From positions 50,249 through 114,248 of the forward strand of contig CABUDQ010000001.1 in assembly GCA_902490365.1 (NCBI GenBank): 64,000 nucleotides of DNA, in the 5' to 3' direction. The translations under genes were made by a program, and so were the position numbers. Below are positions 48,711 to 59,239 of the stretch, in pieces. Numbering within the stretch: position 1 is the first letter of the stretch; each line of letters begins with the position of its first letter. A model generated the notes under the pieces. It was not told the DNA's origin, ran no database searches, and saw only the letters and a list, made by a program, of their open reading frames with translations. The stretch is from an uncultured Collinsella sp. Lineage in GTDB: Bacteria; Actinomycetota; Coriobacteriia; Coriobacteriales; Coriobacteriaceae.

Positions 48711-51179
48711 ATGCGACATGTGCATATTCATGTAACGGGCATTGTGCAGGGCGTTGGCATGCGGCCGTTTGTGTATCGCGAGGCCATGGCGCATGGCATT
48801 TGCGGATGGGTGCTCAACGCGGGCGACGGCGTGCATATCGAGGCGCACGCTCCGGCCGATGCGCTCGATGCTTTTGTTGCCGCGCTTTCTGAGCATGCGC
48901 CCGCGGCGGCTCGCGTTGAGCGAGTCGATATTGCGGATTTGAAGCCTGGCGGCTGGAGCGCTACCGATGAGCAGGGCTTTCGTATTGTGGCATCGCAGGA
49001 CCAGACCGCGCACACGACGCTCGTCTCGCCCGATATCGCCACCTGCGATGATTGTCTGCGCGAGTTGTTCAACCCCGCCGATCGGCGCTATCACTACCCC
49101 TTTATCAACTGCACTAACTGCGGGCCGCGCTTTACCATCATCCGCTCGCTGCCTTACGATCGAGCGGCCACCTCGATGGATTGTTTTCCCATGTGTCCCA
49201 AGTGCGCCGCGGAGTATGCCGACCCACTCGACCGGCGTTTTCACGCGCAGCCCGATGCCTGCTTTGATTGCGGGCCGCATATTACGTGGCGCGAGGCTGT
49301 GAACGGCAATGCGTGCGGGAATTCGTCCGCGACACCGGCCGTCGGCACCACACGCGAGGCCAGCGACGCCATTATCGACCGCTGTGTTGAGTTGCTGGCC
49401 GGTGGCGGTATCGTCGCCATCAAGGGGCTGGGCGGATTTCACTTGGCATGCGACGCCTCCAACGAGCAGGCGGTAGCCGAGCTTCGCCGCCGCAAACGCC
49501 GCAGTAACAAGCCGCTTGCCGTTATGGTGCGCGACCTTGCCGACGTTGAACGCCTATGCCATGTCAGCGACGTTGAGCGCGGCTTGCTGGCCGGCAGCAT
49601 TCGCCCCATTGTGCTGCTGCGCCGACGTGCTGCTTGCGAGAGCGGCGGCTCCCCCGACGCCCTCGCGCTCGCGCCGTCCGTCGCGCACGACCTTCCAGAG
49701 CTCGGTGTTATGCTCCCCTACACCCCGCTTCAGCATCTGTTGCTTGCCGCGGCAGAAGCCCGCGGTATGCACGCGCTCGTCATGACCAGCGGAAACCTGA
49801 GCGAAGAGCCCATCGAGACCGATGACGATCTTGCCTGGGAGCGCCTCGTTGCCGCCGGCATCGCCGATGCGTTGCTCGGCAACGACCGCGCGATCCTCTC
49901 GCGCTACGACGACTCTGTAGTGCGCGTGGTCGACGGCGCCGTTATGCCCGTGCGCCGCGCTCGCGGATATGCACCCCAGCCGTTGCCGTTGCCGGCGCTC
50001 GACGGCGCTCCGTCCTGCGTGCTCGCCTGCGGGCCACAACAAAAGGCCACGATTGCGCTCACGCGTGAAGGGACGAACGGCGAGGCAACCTGTTTTGTGT
50101 CGCAGCATATCGGCGATGTTGAAAACGGCGAGACCTTCGATGCCTGGAACGCCGCGCGCACGCGCTTGGAAGATCTCTTTGACTTGGCGCCCGCCGCCTT
50201 GGCCTGCGATTTGCACCCCAGCTATCTATCGAGCCAGTGGGCGCGCGAGCAGGCACGGGAGCACAATCTGCCGCTCGTCGAGGTGCAGCACCATCATGCG
50301 CATATCGCGAGCGTAATGGCCGAGGCCATCGCCGCGGGCCAGCTTACAACCGACGCGCGTGTCCTTGGCATCGCCTTTGACGGCACCGGCGCCGGCACCG
50401 ACGGCACCATATGGGGCGGTGAGTTTCTTATCGCCGGCCTTGCCGATTTTGAACGCGCCGCGCACCTGCGCACCTGGGCGCTGCCAGGCGGTGCCGCATC
50501 CGTGCGCGATGCCCGGCGCAACGCCTTTGCCCTGCTGAGCGAGCTCGGCCTGCTCGAGCATCCGGGTGCCGCGGGGCTATTGGACACCCTCGACGAGCAA
50601 ACACGCAGCGTGACAGCCACCATGATCGAGCGCGGCATCAACAGCCCGCGTACCAGCAGCATGGGGCGTCTCTTTGATGCCGCGGCAGCAATTCTGGGCA
50701 TCTGCGACAAGGCAACCTACGAGGGCGAGCCTGCCATAGAACTCGAAGCCGCCGCCTGGCGCGCGTTCAGCAGTGAAAGTGCCTGCCCCACCGGCAATAT
50801 GGCCAGCTTTTCCGTAACCGAATCATCCCGTCCGGACGACTTCCATGTTCTGAACTCCAGACCGCTTTTTGAGGCGCTTTTGGAGGGAATCAGGACCGGC
50901 GTGCCCGCCGGCAAGCTCGCGCTCGACTTCCATGTCACCATCGCACGCGCGTCGGCCCGCATCGCAAGCGAGATCTGCGTCCGTGAAGACCTCGACACCG
51001 TCGCGCTCTCGGGCGGCGTGTTCATGAACCGACTTTTGCTTCGGCTCCTTACCCACGAACTCAAAGACGCCGGTCTTGCCGTCTTGGTCTCCCACGCCGT
51101 GCCCGTCAACGACGGCTGCATAGCCTACGGTCAGGCCGCCATCGCTCGCGCTCGCCTCGCGCAGACAGCATCGCGATAG
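48711..51179 (+). CDS. hypF: Carbamoyltransferase HypF
   Basis: HypF makes thiocarbamate for the cyanide ligands of [NiFe]-hydrogenase. The 822-residue protein has the acylphosphatase domain (GIVQGVGMRPF near residue 10), zinc fingers (CDDC, CTNC, CPKC, CFDC between about 110 and 190), the YrdC-like domain (GIVAIKGLGGFHLACDA near 235) and the Kae1-like domain (VQHHHAHIASV near 525, ALSGGVFMN near 765). The ATG at 48711 has GAGGGG upstream. It opens hypF-hypC-hypD-hypE. Confidence 0.96.
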   Translation: MRHVHIHVTGIVQGVGMRPFVYREAMAHGICGWVLNAGDGVHIEAHAPADALDAFVAALSEHAPAAARVERVDIADLKPGGWSATDEQGFRIVASQDQTAHTTLVSPDIATCDDCLRELFNPADRRYHYPFINCTNCGPRFTIIRSLPYDRAATSMDCFPMCPKCAAEYADPLDRRFHAQPDACFDCGPHITWREAVNGNACGNSSATPAVGTTREASDAIIDRCVELLAGGGIVAIKGLGGFHLACDASNEQAVAELRRRKRRSNKPLAVMVRDLADVERLCHVSDVERGLLAGSIRPIVLLRRRAACESGGSPDALALAPSVAHDLPELGVMLPYTPLQHLLLAAAEARGMHALVMTSGNLSEEPIETDDDLAWERLVAAGIADALLGNDRAILSRYDDSVVRVVDGAVMPVRRARGYAPQPLPLPALDGAPSCVLACGPQQKATIALTREGTNGEATCFVSQHIGDVENGETFDAWNAARTRLEDLFDLAPAALACDLHPSYLSSQWAREQAREHNLPLVEVQHHHAHIASVMAEAIAAGQLTTDARVLGIAFDGTGAGTDGTIWGGEFLIAGLADFERAAHLRTWALPGGAASVRDARRNAFALLSELGLLEHPGAAGLLDTLDEQTRSVTATMIERGINSPRTSSMGRLFDAAAAILGICDKATYEGEPAIELEAAAWRAFSSESACPTGNMASFSVTESSRPDDFHVLNSRPLFEALLEGIRTGVPAGKLALDFHVTIARASARIASEICVREDLDTVALSGGVFMNRLLLRLLTHELKDAGLAVLVSHAVPVNDGCIAYGQAAIARARLAQTASR

Positions 51180-51310
51180 GCTGTTTTGCCAGCCTGCGCG
51201 CCGCCGTCTCACAGGTGTAACGCGTTTGCTCGTGACTCCCGCGAGCGCTACCATCAACTGATGGGTAATTAGGCGCCTATCCAGCGCAAAACGTATAAAA
51301 GGGGAACATT

Positions 51311-51571
51311 ATGTGCCTTGCCGTTCCCGGTAAAGTGGTCAAACGCGACGACGACCTTAAGGCGACCGTCGACATGATGGGCATCGAGCGCCCCGTTTCG
51401 CTGCGCCTCGTGCCGACGGCACAGGTAGGCGACTATATTCTCGTGCACGCCGGCTTTGGCATTCAGATTGTCGACGAGCAGGAAGCGCAAGAGACACTCG
51501 AGCTGGTCAACACCATGATCGAACTGGCCGAAGAAGACCAGCTGACCACCAATCCGGCGGAGGCTTACTAG
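51311..51571 (+). CDS. hypC: Hydrogenase maturation chaperone HypC
   Basis: HypC binds the large-subunit precursor and, with HypD, carries the Fe(CN)2CO unit. The 86-residue protein starts MCLAVPGKVV with the essential Cys2, and contains VGDYILVHAGFGIQ. The ATG at 51311 has AAAAGGGG upstream. Its stop overlaps the hypD start. Confidence 0.96.
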   Translation: MCLAVPGKVVKRDDDLKATVDMMGIERPVSLRLVPTAQVGDYILVHAGFGIQIVDEQEAQETLELVNTMIELAEEDQLTTNPAEAY

Positions 51572-52686
51572 TGGCGCCCGAGCAGCCGGCTCGCTCCGGT
51601 ATCGACTTCTCGGCATTCCGCGATCCCAAGCTGGCTCGCGAGCTCATCGAGCGCATTCATGAGCTTGTCGGCGACCGCGCCATCAACCTTATGGAAGTCT
51701 GTGGCACGCATACCGTGAGCATCGGGCGCTATGGCTTTCGCTCCATTATGCCTGCCGGGCTCAAACTGCTGAGCGGACCGGGCTGCCCCGTCTGCGTTAC
51801 CGCCAACCGTGACATCGACCACGCAATCGCGCTCGCCAACATAGACGGCGCCATCATCACCACCTTTGGCGACATGATGCGCGTGCCCGGATCGTCCACC
51901 TCGCTCGCTGCGCAAAAGGCGGCGGGGCGCGACATCCGCATCGTCTACTCTCCGCTCGACGCACTCGACATTGCCGAGCAAAACCCCGATCGCCCGGTCA
52001 TTTTTATGGGCGTGGGCTTTGAGACCACAACGCCCACCATCGCCGCCGCCATTTTGGAGGCCGATGCACGCGGACTCCAGAACTTCTCGGTCTACTGCGC
52101 CCACAAGACCACGCCGCCGGCGCTGCGCGCCATCGCCAACGATCCCGAGACCACTATCGACGGCTTTATCCTGCCGGGCCACGTCGCCACCATCACGGGC
52201 TTGGCGCCCTTTAGCTTTTTGGTCGACGAGTTCGATACCCCGGGCGTGGTCACGGGATTTGAACCAGTCGATATCCTGCAAGGCATCTGCATGCTGGTCC
52301 AGATGGTTGTCGAGGGCAGGCCCGCGATCGACAACGCCTACCGCCGTGGCGTCAACGCAGACGGCAACCCCGTGGCGCGCCAGCTGATCGAGCAGGTGTT
52401 TGAGCCATGCGGTACCACGTGGCGCGGGCTGGGGCCGATTGCCAACTCGGGCCTTTCCATCCGCCCCGAGTTCTCGCGCTTTGATGCCCGCGCTCGCTTT
52501 GACGTGCCCGTTGAGGCGACGGTCGAGCCGCGTGGGTGCCGCTGCGGCGACGTGCTGCGCGGTGCCATCACGCCGAGCGACTGCCCGCTGTTCGGCCACG
52601 CTTGCACACCCGAGCATCCCGTCGGCCCCTGCATGGTGAGTTCCGAGGGCAGCTGTGCAGCATATTTCCGCTACCGAGGCTGTTAG
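51571..52686 (+). CDS. hypD: Hydrogenase maturation protein HypD
   Basis: HypD is the Fe-S scaffold on which the iron-cyanide-carbonyl centre is built. The 371-residue protein has LMEVCGTHTVSI, LLSGPGCPVCVT, GVGFETTTPT and FILPGHVATITG. Its C-terminal cysteines are in RGCRCGDVLRG, DCPLFGHAC and GPCMVSSEGSCAAY. The GTG at 51571 overlaps the hypC stop (TAGTG). Confidence 0.96.
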   Translation: MAPEQPARSGIDFSAFRDPKLARELIERIHELVGDRAINLMEVCGTHTVSIGRYGFRSIMPAGLKLLSGPGCPVCVTANRDIDHAIALANIDGAIITTFGDMMRVPGSSTSLAAQKAAGRDIRIVYSPLDALDIAEQNPDRPVIFMGVGFETTTPTIAAAILEADARGLQNFSVYCAHKTTPPALRAIANDPETTIDGFILPGHVATITGLAPFSFLVDEFDTPGVVTGFEPVDILQGICMLVQMVVEGRPAIDNAYRRGVNADGNPVARQLIEQVFEPCGTTWRGLGPIANSGLSIRPEFSRFDARARFDVPVEATVEPRGCRCGDVLRGAITPSDCPLFGHACTPEHPVGPCMVSSEGSCAAYFRYRGC

Positions 52687-52726
52687 GTTCCGCCGTTCTA
52701 ACGAACGGCGGACCGGTCGACGCTGC
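52687..52726 (-). repeat. Partial copy of the structured RNA element (3' end only)
   Basis: On the minus strand GCAGCGTCGA, then CCGG, then the end hairpin CCGCCGTTC/GAACGGCGG (52690-52698 with 52703-52711) repeats the 3' end of the element at 20609. The outer stem and core are missing. It lies between hypD and hypE, antisense to them. Confidence 0.65.
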
Positions 52727-52767
52727 ACCTCACCCATATAATTCCGTCCTCGATTGGAGTTTTCGAT

Positions 52768-53802
52768 ATGTCCCGTACTGCCACCGATAGCACTGTCCTG
52801 TTGGGCCACGGCTCCGGCGGCCAGATGATGAAACGCATCATCGATGAGGTCTTTTTGGATGCCTTTGGGTCGCCCGAGCTGCTCGAAGGCAACGACGCCG
52901 GCGTCGCCGCGCTGCCCGCGAGCGGGCGCATCGCCATGTCGACCGACAGCTTTGTAGTCTCGCCGCAGTTCTTCCCCGGTGGCAACATCGGCCGCCTCGC
53001 CGTGTGCGGAACCGTCAACGACGTCGCGACCTCGGGCGCTAACGTGCGCTACCTCTCATGCGGCTTTATCCTCGAAGAGGGCTATCCCATGGACAAGCTG
53101 CGCCAGATTGTGCAGACCATGGCCGAAACGGCACATGAGGCAGGCGTGAAGATTATCACCGGCGACACCAAGGTGGTCGAGCGTGGCGGTGCCGACGGCG
53201 TCTACATCAATACCGCTGGCGTAGGCGAGGTGCCCGCAGGCGTGACGCTCAGCGGTGCCAACTGCCGGCCCGGCGACGTCATCCTGGTGTCGGGCACACT
53301 CGGCGACCACGGCATCGCCATCATGAGCCAACGCGAGGGCCTGGCGTTTTCGAGCGGCATCGAAAGCGATGCCGCGCCGCTCAACCACCTGATTGCCGAT
53401 GTGCTTGCCGCAGCACCCGACACACGCTGCTTCCGCGACCCCACGCGCGGTGGCCTGGCCTCGACGCTTAACGAGTTTGCGCAGGCCAGCGGCGTTGCCA
53501 TGGAGGTCGACGAGGATGCCGTGCCCGTGCGCCCCGACGTGCAGGCCGCCTGCGAGATGCTCGGCTACGATGTGCTGCAGGTGGCAAACGAGGGCAAGAT
53601 GGTTGCCGTCGTGCCGACCGAGCAAGCCGATGCCGCGCTGAGCGCCATGCGCGCCGCCCGCTACGGCGAGAATGCCGCCATCGTCGGTCGCGTGCTGCCA
53701 CTTGCCGAGGGCGCCCGTCCCTCCGTGCGCGTACGCACCGGCTGGGGCTCGACCCGTATCCTCGACATGCTTGTGGGAGAACAACTGCCGAGGATTTGCT
53801 AA
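52768..53802 (+). CDS. hypE: Hydrogenase maturation protein HypE
   Basis: HypE dehydrates its own C-terminal thiocarbamate to thiocyanate, giving the cyanide. The 344-residue protein has LLGHGSGGQMMKRII, the ATP-binding STDSFVVSP and GRLAVCGTVNDVATSGA (PurM-like). It also has DPTRGGLASTLNEFA, and the end PRIC with the acceptor Cys344. The ATG at 52768 follows TTGGAG. It lies 81 nt after hypD, with a hairpin in the gap. Confidence 0.96.
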   Translation: MSRTATDSTVLLGHGSGGQMMKRIIDEVFLDAFGSPELLEGNDAGVAALPASGRIAMSTDSFVVSPQFFPGGNIGRLAVCGTVNDVATSGANVRYLSCGFILEEGYPMDKLRQIVQTMAETAHEAGVKIITGDTKVVERGGADGVYINTAGVGEVPAGVTLSGANCRPGDVILVSGTLGDHGIAIMSQREGLAFSSGIESDAAPLNHLIADVLAAAPDTRCFRDPTRGGLASTLNEFAQASGVAMEVDEDAVPVRPDVQAACEMLGYDVLQVANEGKMVAVVPTEQADAALSAMRAARYGENAAIVGRVLPLAEGARPSVRVRTGWGSTRILDMLVGEQLPRIC

Positions 53803-53907
53803 CGACAAAGGCTCAGGGCTATTAAAGATAATCAGATTCCAAACATGCCCGGCACGCATGCCCAGTATCATGGGGTGCGTTTTACAACTCAAGCGGCAGG
53901 AGCACCC

Positions 53908-54576
53908 ATGGCAGCAGCTTTTTCCCATGTGATCTTTGATCTGGATGGCACCATCCTCAACACGCTCGAGGACCTGGCGGCCGCCAGCAACCATACCTGC
54001 GAGATGCACGGCTGGCCCACGTTTGCCGTAGACGAGTACCGCTACAAGGTGGGAAACGGCATGCTCAAGCTGGTCGAACGCTTTATGCCTGCCGAGTATG
54101 CGGGCGACGGTCGCATGTTTGAGCAGACGCTTGCCGAGTTTAGGGCCTATTACGGCGAGCACAAGGAGGACCACACTGCCCCCTATGCCGGTACTATCGA
54201 GATGCTCGACCGCCTGCGCGCCGCGGGTGTGCAGCTTGCCGTGCTCACTAACAAGGACCACGTCTCGGCCGCTCCGCTTATCGAGAAATACTTTGGTTCC
54301 GAGCGCTTTGCGCTGGTGCAGGGCCGCGTCGATGCGTTTCCTCCCAAGCCCGAGGCACCTGTTACGCTGCATGTGATGAAAGAGCTAGGCGCCGACCCGG
54401 CAACCACGCTCTATGTGGGCGATTCCAATGTCGACGTCCTGACCGGTCACAATGCCGGCCTCAAGAGCGCCGGTGTCAGCTGGGGCTTCCGCGGCCGCGC
54501 AGAGCTGGAGTCCGCCGGCGCCGACTACGTGGTGGACACCCAAGACGAACTCTCGGCGCTGATTCTGGGCGAGTAG
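53908..54576 (+). CDS. HAD-family phosphatase, phosphoglycolate phosphatase-like
   Basis: This 222-residue protein is a HAD hydrolase with the nucleophile and acid in FDLDGTILNT, motif II VLTNKD, the lysine in FPPKPEAP and motif IV YVGDSNVDVLTGHNAG. A helical cap is inserted after motif I, as in Gph enzymes. The ATG at 53908 has GGCAGGAG upstream, so a 21-residue upstream extension is left out. The substrate is not certain. Confidence 0.9.
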   Translation: MAAAFSHVIFDLDGTILNTLEDLAAASNHTCEMHGWPTFAVDEYRYKVGNGMLKLVERFMPAEYAGDGRMFEQTLAEFRAYYGEHKEDHTAPYAGTIEMLDRLRAAGVQLAVLTNKDHVSAAPLIEKYFGSERFALVQGRVDAFPPKPEAPVTLHVMKELGADPATTLYVGDSNVDVLTGHNAGLKSAGVSWGFRGRAELESAGADYVVDTQDELSALILGE

Positions 54577-54617
54577 CGGGGCTGTCGCTCAACACGGCTG
54601 GATAGATTCTGTCGCGC

Positions 54618-54786
54618 GGAAAGCGCATCCCGTTTTGCCGCCTCAGAATGGGATGCGCTTTCCGGTTGAGCCTTGTCGGGGAAACGGCATCCCGTTTCAG
54701 AGCAATATTCCGGGTCGCACTTTCCGCAACCCAACCCATCCGGAAACCGCGACCCGCTATTCGGCCAAATACCGGCTCGTATTTTC
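54618..54786. repeat. Array of GGAAA/TTTCC hairpin repeats, copy 2
   Basis: Three hairpin units stand in a row (arms 54618-54631/54650-54663 perfect over 14 bp; 54680-54693/54712-54725; 54742-54755/54773-54786). They follow the HAD gene. Unit length is 45-46 bp, spacing about 62 bp. GTCCCC-type repeat remnants follow up to about 54875. No gene lies between 54577 and 55051. Confidence 0.8.
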
Positions 54787-54898
54787 CCGACCGCTCGATG
54801 CGACACAGGCTCAAGGAGTGTCCCCAACTGCCGGCAGAAAAGAAACGTCCCCAAGTGCCGCCCCAATGACTACCATGGCAACGCCGCAGGTAGAGGAC

Positions 54899-55048
54899 GG
54901 ACAGCGAGCGGGCACCAGAGCGAACAAATTGGCATGAAAAGAGGACGGCATAGACCTTCTGGTCATGCCGTCCTCTTTGAATGACAAGTTGTCGCTCTGG
55001 TGCCCGCGCAGCGTCGAGCAGTTGCGGCGTTTGGTAAAACGCCGCAAC
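54899..55048 (+). ncRNA. Structured RNA element, copy 2 (plus strand)
   Basis: After GGACAGCGA comes a perfect 16-bp outer stem (54908-54923 with 54992-55007). A weaker second stem (TTGGCAT with ATGACAA) and a perfect apical hairpin (AGAGGACGGCAT with its inverse) follow. Then come GCAGCGTCGAGC and an end hairpin (GTTGCGGCGTTT/AAACGCCGCAAC, 55021-55048). The stem bases differ from the copies at 20.7 and 61.9 kb while pairing is kept. It ends 4 nt from the convergent lipoprotein gene. Confidence 0.7.
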
Positions 55049-55051
55049 AAA

Positions 55052-55609
55052 CTAGCTCAGCATTGCATCCATCATCTCGGAGTTGACAGAGTCGTCGGCA
55101 GACCACTCGCCGTCGTCGTTGCAGGTGTACTTGAAGATAACCGTGGTCTTCCTGGGCTCGGTGGCCTTGGTCACATCGACCATAACCTGACCGGCCATCT
55201 TGTACAGCTCGTCATCGGAAGGAACCGTGTCAAGCGCAGCGACCTTCTCCTGATACTGAGTGGAGAAGTCCTCGACGATCTTGTTCATAGACTTGCATGT
55301 GATAGAGACCTCGGCGGTCGCGACACCCTTGTCCTCGTCGACCGTCACGTCGCCGATCTTGTAGTCAAAGCCCTCGAGATAGGTCTTGGCGTACTCCTTG
55401 GGATCGATACCCAGCTGCTCGAACTCGTCGCCCGAAGCCTCCTCCAGACCAGAGAGGAAGTCGTCGCCACCGTTCTTGACCTCGTCAAACTGCGTCGTAA
55501 GATCCTCGGTGATGAGCTCCTCAACCGAAGGACCTCCACAGCCGGAAAGCACGACCACGCATGCAACCAAGACGGCCATGAGGGGCGCAAGCAGCAGCTT
55601 CTTTTTCAT
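55052..55609 (-). CDS. Hypothetical lipoprotein
   Basis: This 185-residue protein starts MKKKLLLAPLMAVLVACVVV and has a lipobox LSGC, so it should be lipid-anchored outside the membrane. The mature part is acidic and helical, then beta-rich (TVDEDKGVATAEVSITCKS, TVIFKYTCNDDGEW), with two cysteines that may pair. The ATG at 55609 has GGAGGAAC upstream. It looks like a DUF5105-type or related actinobacterial lipoprotein, but I cannot name the family with certainty. Confidence 0.8.
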   Translation of the reverse strand: MKKKLLLAPLMAVLVACVVVLSGCGGPSVEELITEDLTTQFDEVKNGGDDFLSGLEEASGDEFEQLGIDPKEYAKTYLEGFDYKIGDVTVDEDKGVATAEVSITCKSMNKIVEDFSTQYQEKVAALDTVPSDDELYKMAGQVMVDVTKATEPRKTTVIFKYTCNDDGEWSADDSVNSEMMDAMLS

Positions 55610-55845
55610 GTTGTTCCTCCCGATGAGCGGCACCGCGCTTCCCGGACGCGGCGCACGTTGTAATAAGTAAGCCCATACTATCAACTTATGAACGCCCTCG
55701 GCAACGCGAAGGCGCGGTCGGTTCGTTTTAGCGTCCGAACGGTTTGCAAGCCCGCCCAACGTGCAATAAAACGCTTCCCCGCGGTGCAATAAAAAAGGTG
55801 GCCGGAAAACCCGACCACCCTTGCACATCCTTTGGATGCCGCAGT

Positions 55846-56382
55846 TTACTTGCGGACGACCTTAACGATGGCGTCACCGGCGGCGACAGCGGAGTCGGCC
55901 TCGACGGCGAGTTCGACATCGGCAAACTCGGCGGTGTTGGACACGGCCACGACGACGCAGTCCTTGTAGCCGGCAGCGGCGATCTTGGCGCGGTCGATCT
56001 TGAGCATGGGCTGGCCAGCCTTTACGACGTCGTCGGCCTTGACGAAGCCCTCGAAGCCATCGCCGTTCATGTTGACGGTATCGACGCCAACATGCACCAG
56101 AACCTCGATGCCGCTATCGGACTGCAGACCCACGGCGTGGCCCATGGTGACGGTCACCTTGCCGTCGCAGGGAGCGTAGACCAGATCGTCCTCGGGCCAC
56201 ACGGCGCAGCCCTTGCCCAGGACCTCGCCGCCAAAGACGGGATCGGGCACGTCGGCCATCTTGATGACCTTGCCCTTGACGGGCGAGCACAGCACGTCGG
56301 CGCCGGCAGAAGCAGAGATGGAGGACGGAGCAGCGGCAGTCGCGGGCTCAGCCTTCTTCTTGAACATGTCAAACAGACCCAT
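55846..56382 (-). CDS. PTS glucose-family EIIA component
   Basis: This 178-residue protein is a free-standing EIIA(Glc)-type phosphocarrier. It has a short N-terminal linker, then the EIIA domain with CSPVKGKVI, DPVFGGEVLGKG, the phospho-histidine in VLVHVGVDTV and a second histidine in MGHAVG. The ATG at 56382 has AAGAGGAG upstream. It follows the GH1 gene by 140 bp on the same strand, so it probably serves a beta-glucoside or related EIIBC encoded elsewhere, and may also regulate. Confidence 0.92.
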   Translation of the reverse strand: MGLFDMFKKKAEPATAAAPSSISASAGADVLCSPVKGKVIKMADVPDPVFGGEVLGKGCAVWPEDDLVYAPCDGKVTVTMGHAVGLQSDSGIEVLVHVGVDTVNMNGDGFEGFVKADDVVKAGQPMLKIDRAKIAAAGYKDCVVVAVSNTAEFADVELAVEADSAVAAGDAIVKVVRK

Positions 56383-56522
56383 ACGTTTTCTCCTCTTGAT
56401 TAAGCGCAACGTTGTGCGCATGCCTATGGTGATTATAGTGCCAAATGGTTCAAATGCTAAGGTGGGGACTCGAATCGCGAGCCCATCCCAACGCTTTTCC
56501 CCGGTGGCACTCATATTGTCGA

Positions 56523-59125
<2,603 letters not shown>

Positions 59126-59239
59126 GGCTTGCCAATCGTTGATTTGGTCATAGTTCGTCGTGATTCAGATATTAGCAGAACGCGCCGACGCGTCCATAAT
59201 CTGTGCTATGCAGCAGATCGATCGAGCCAAGGAGGATCC

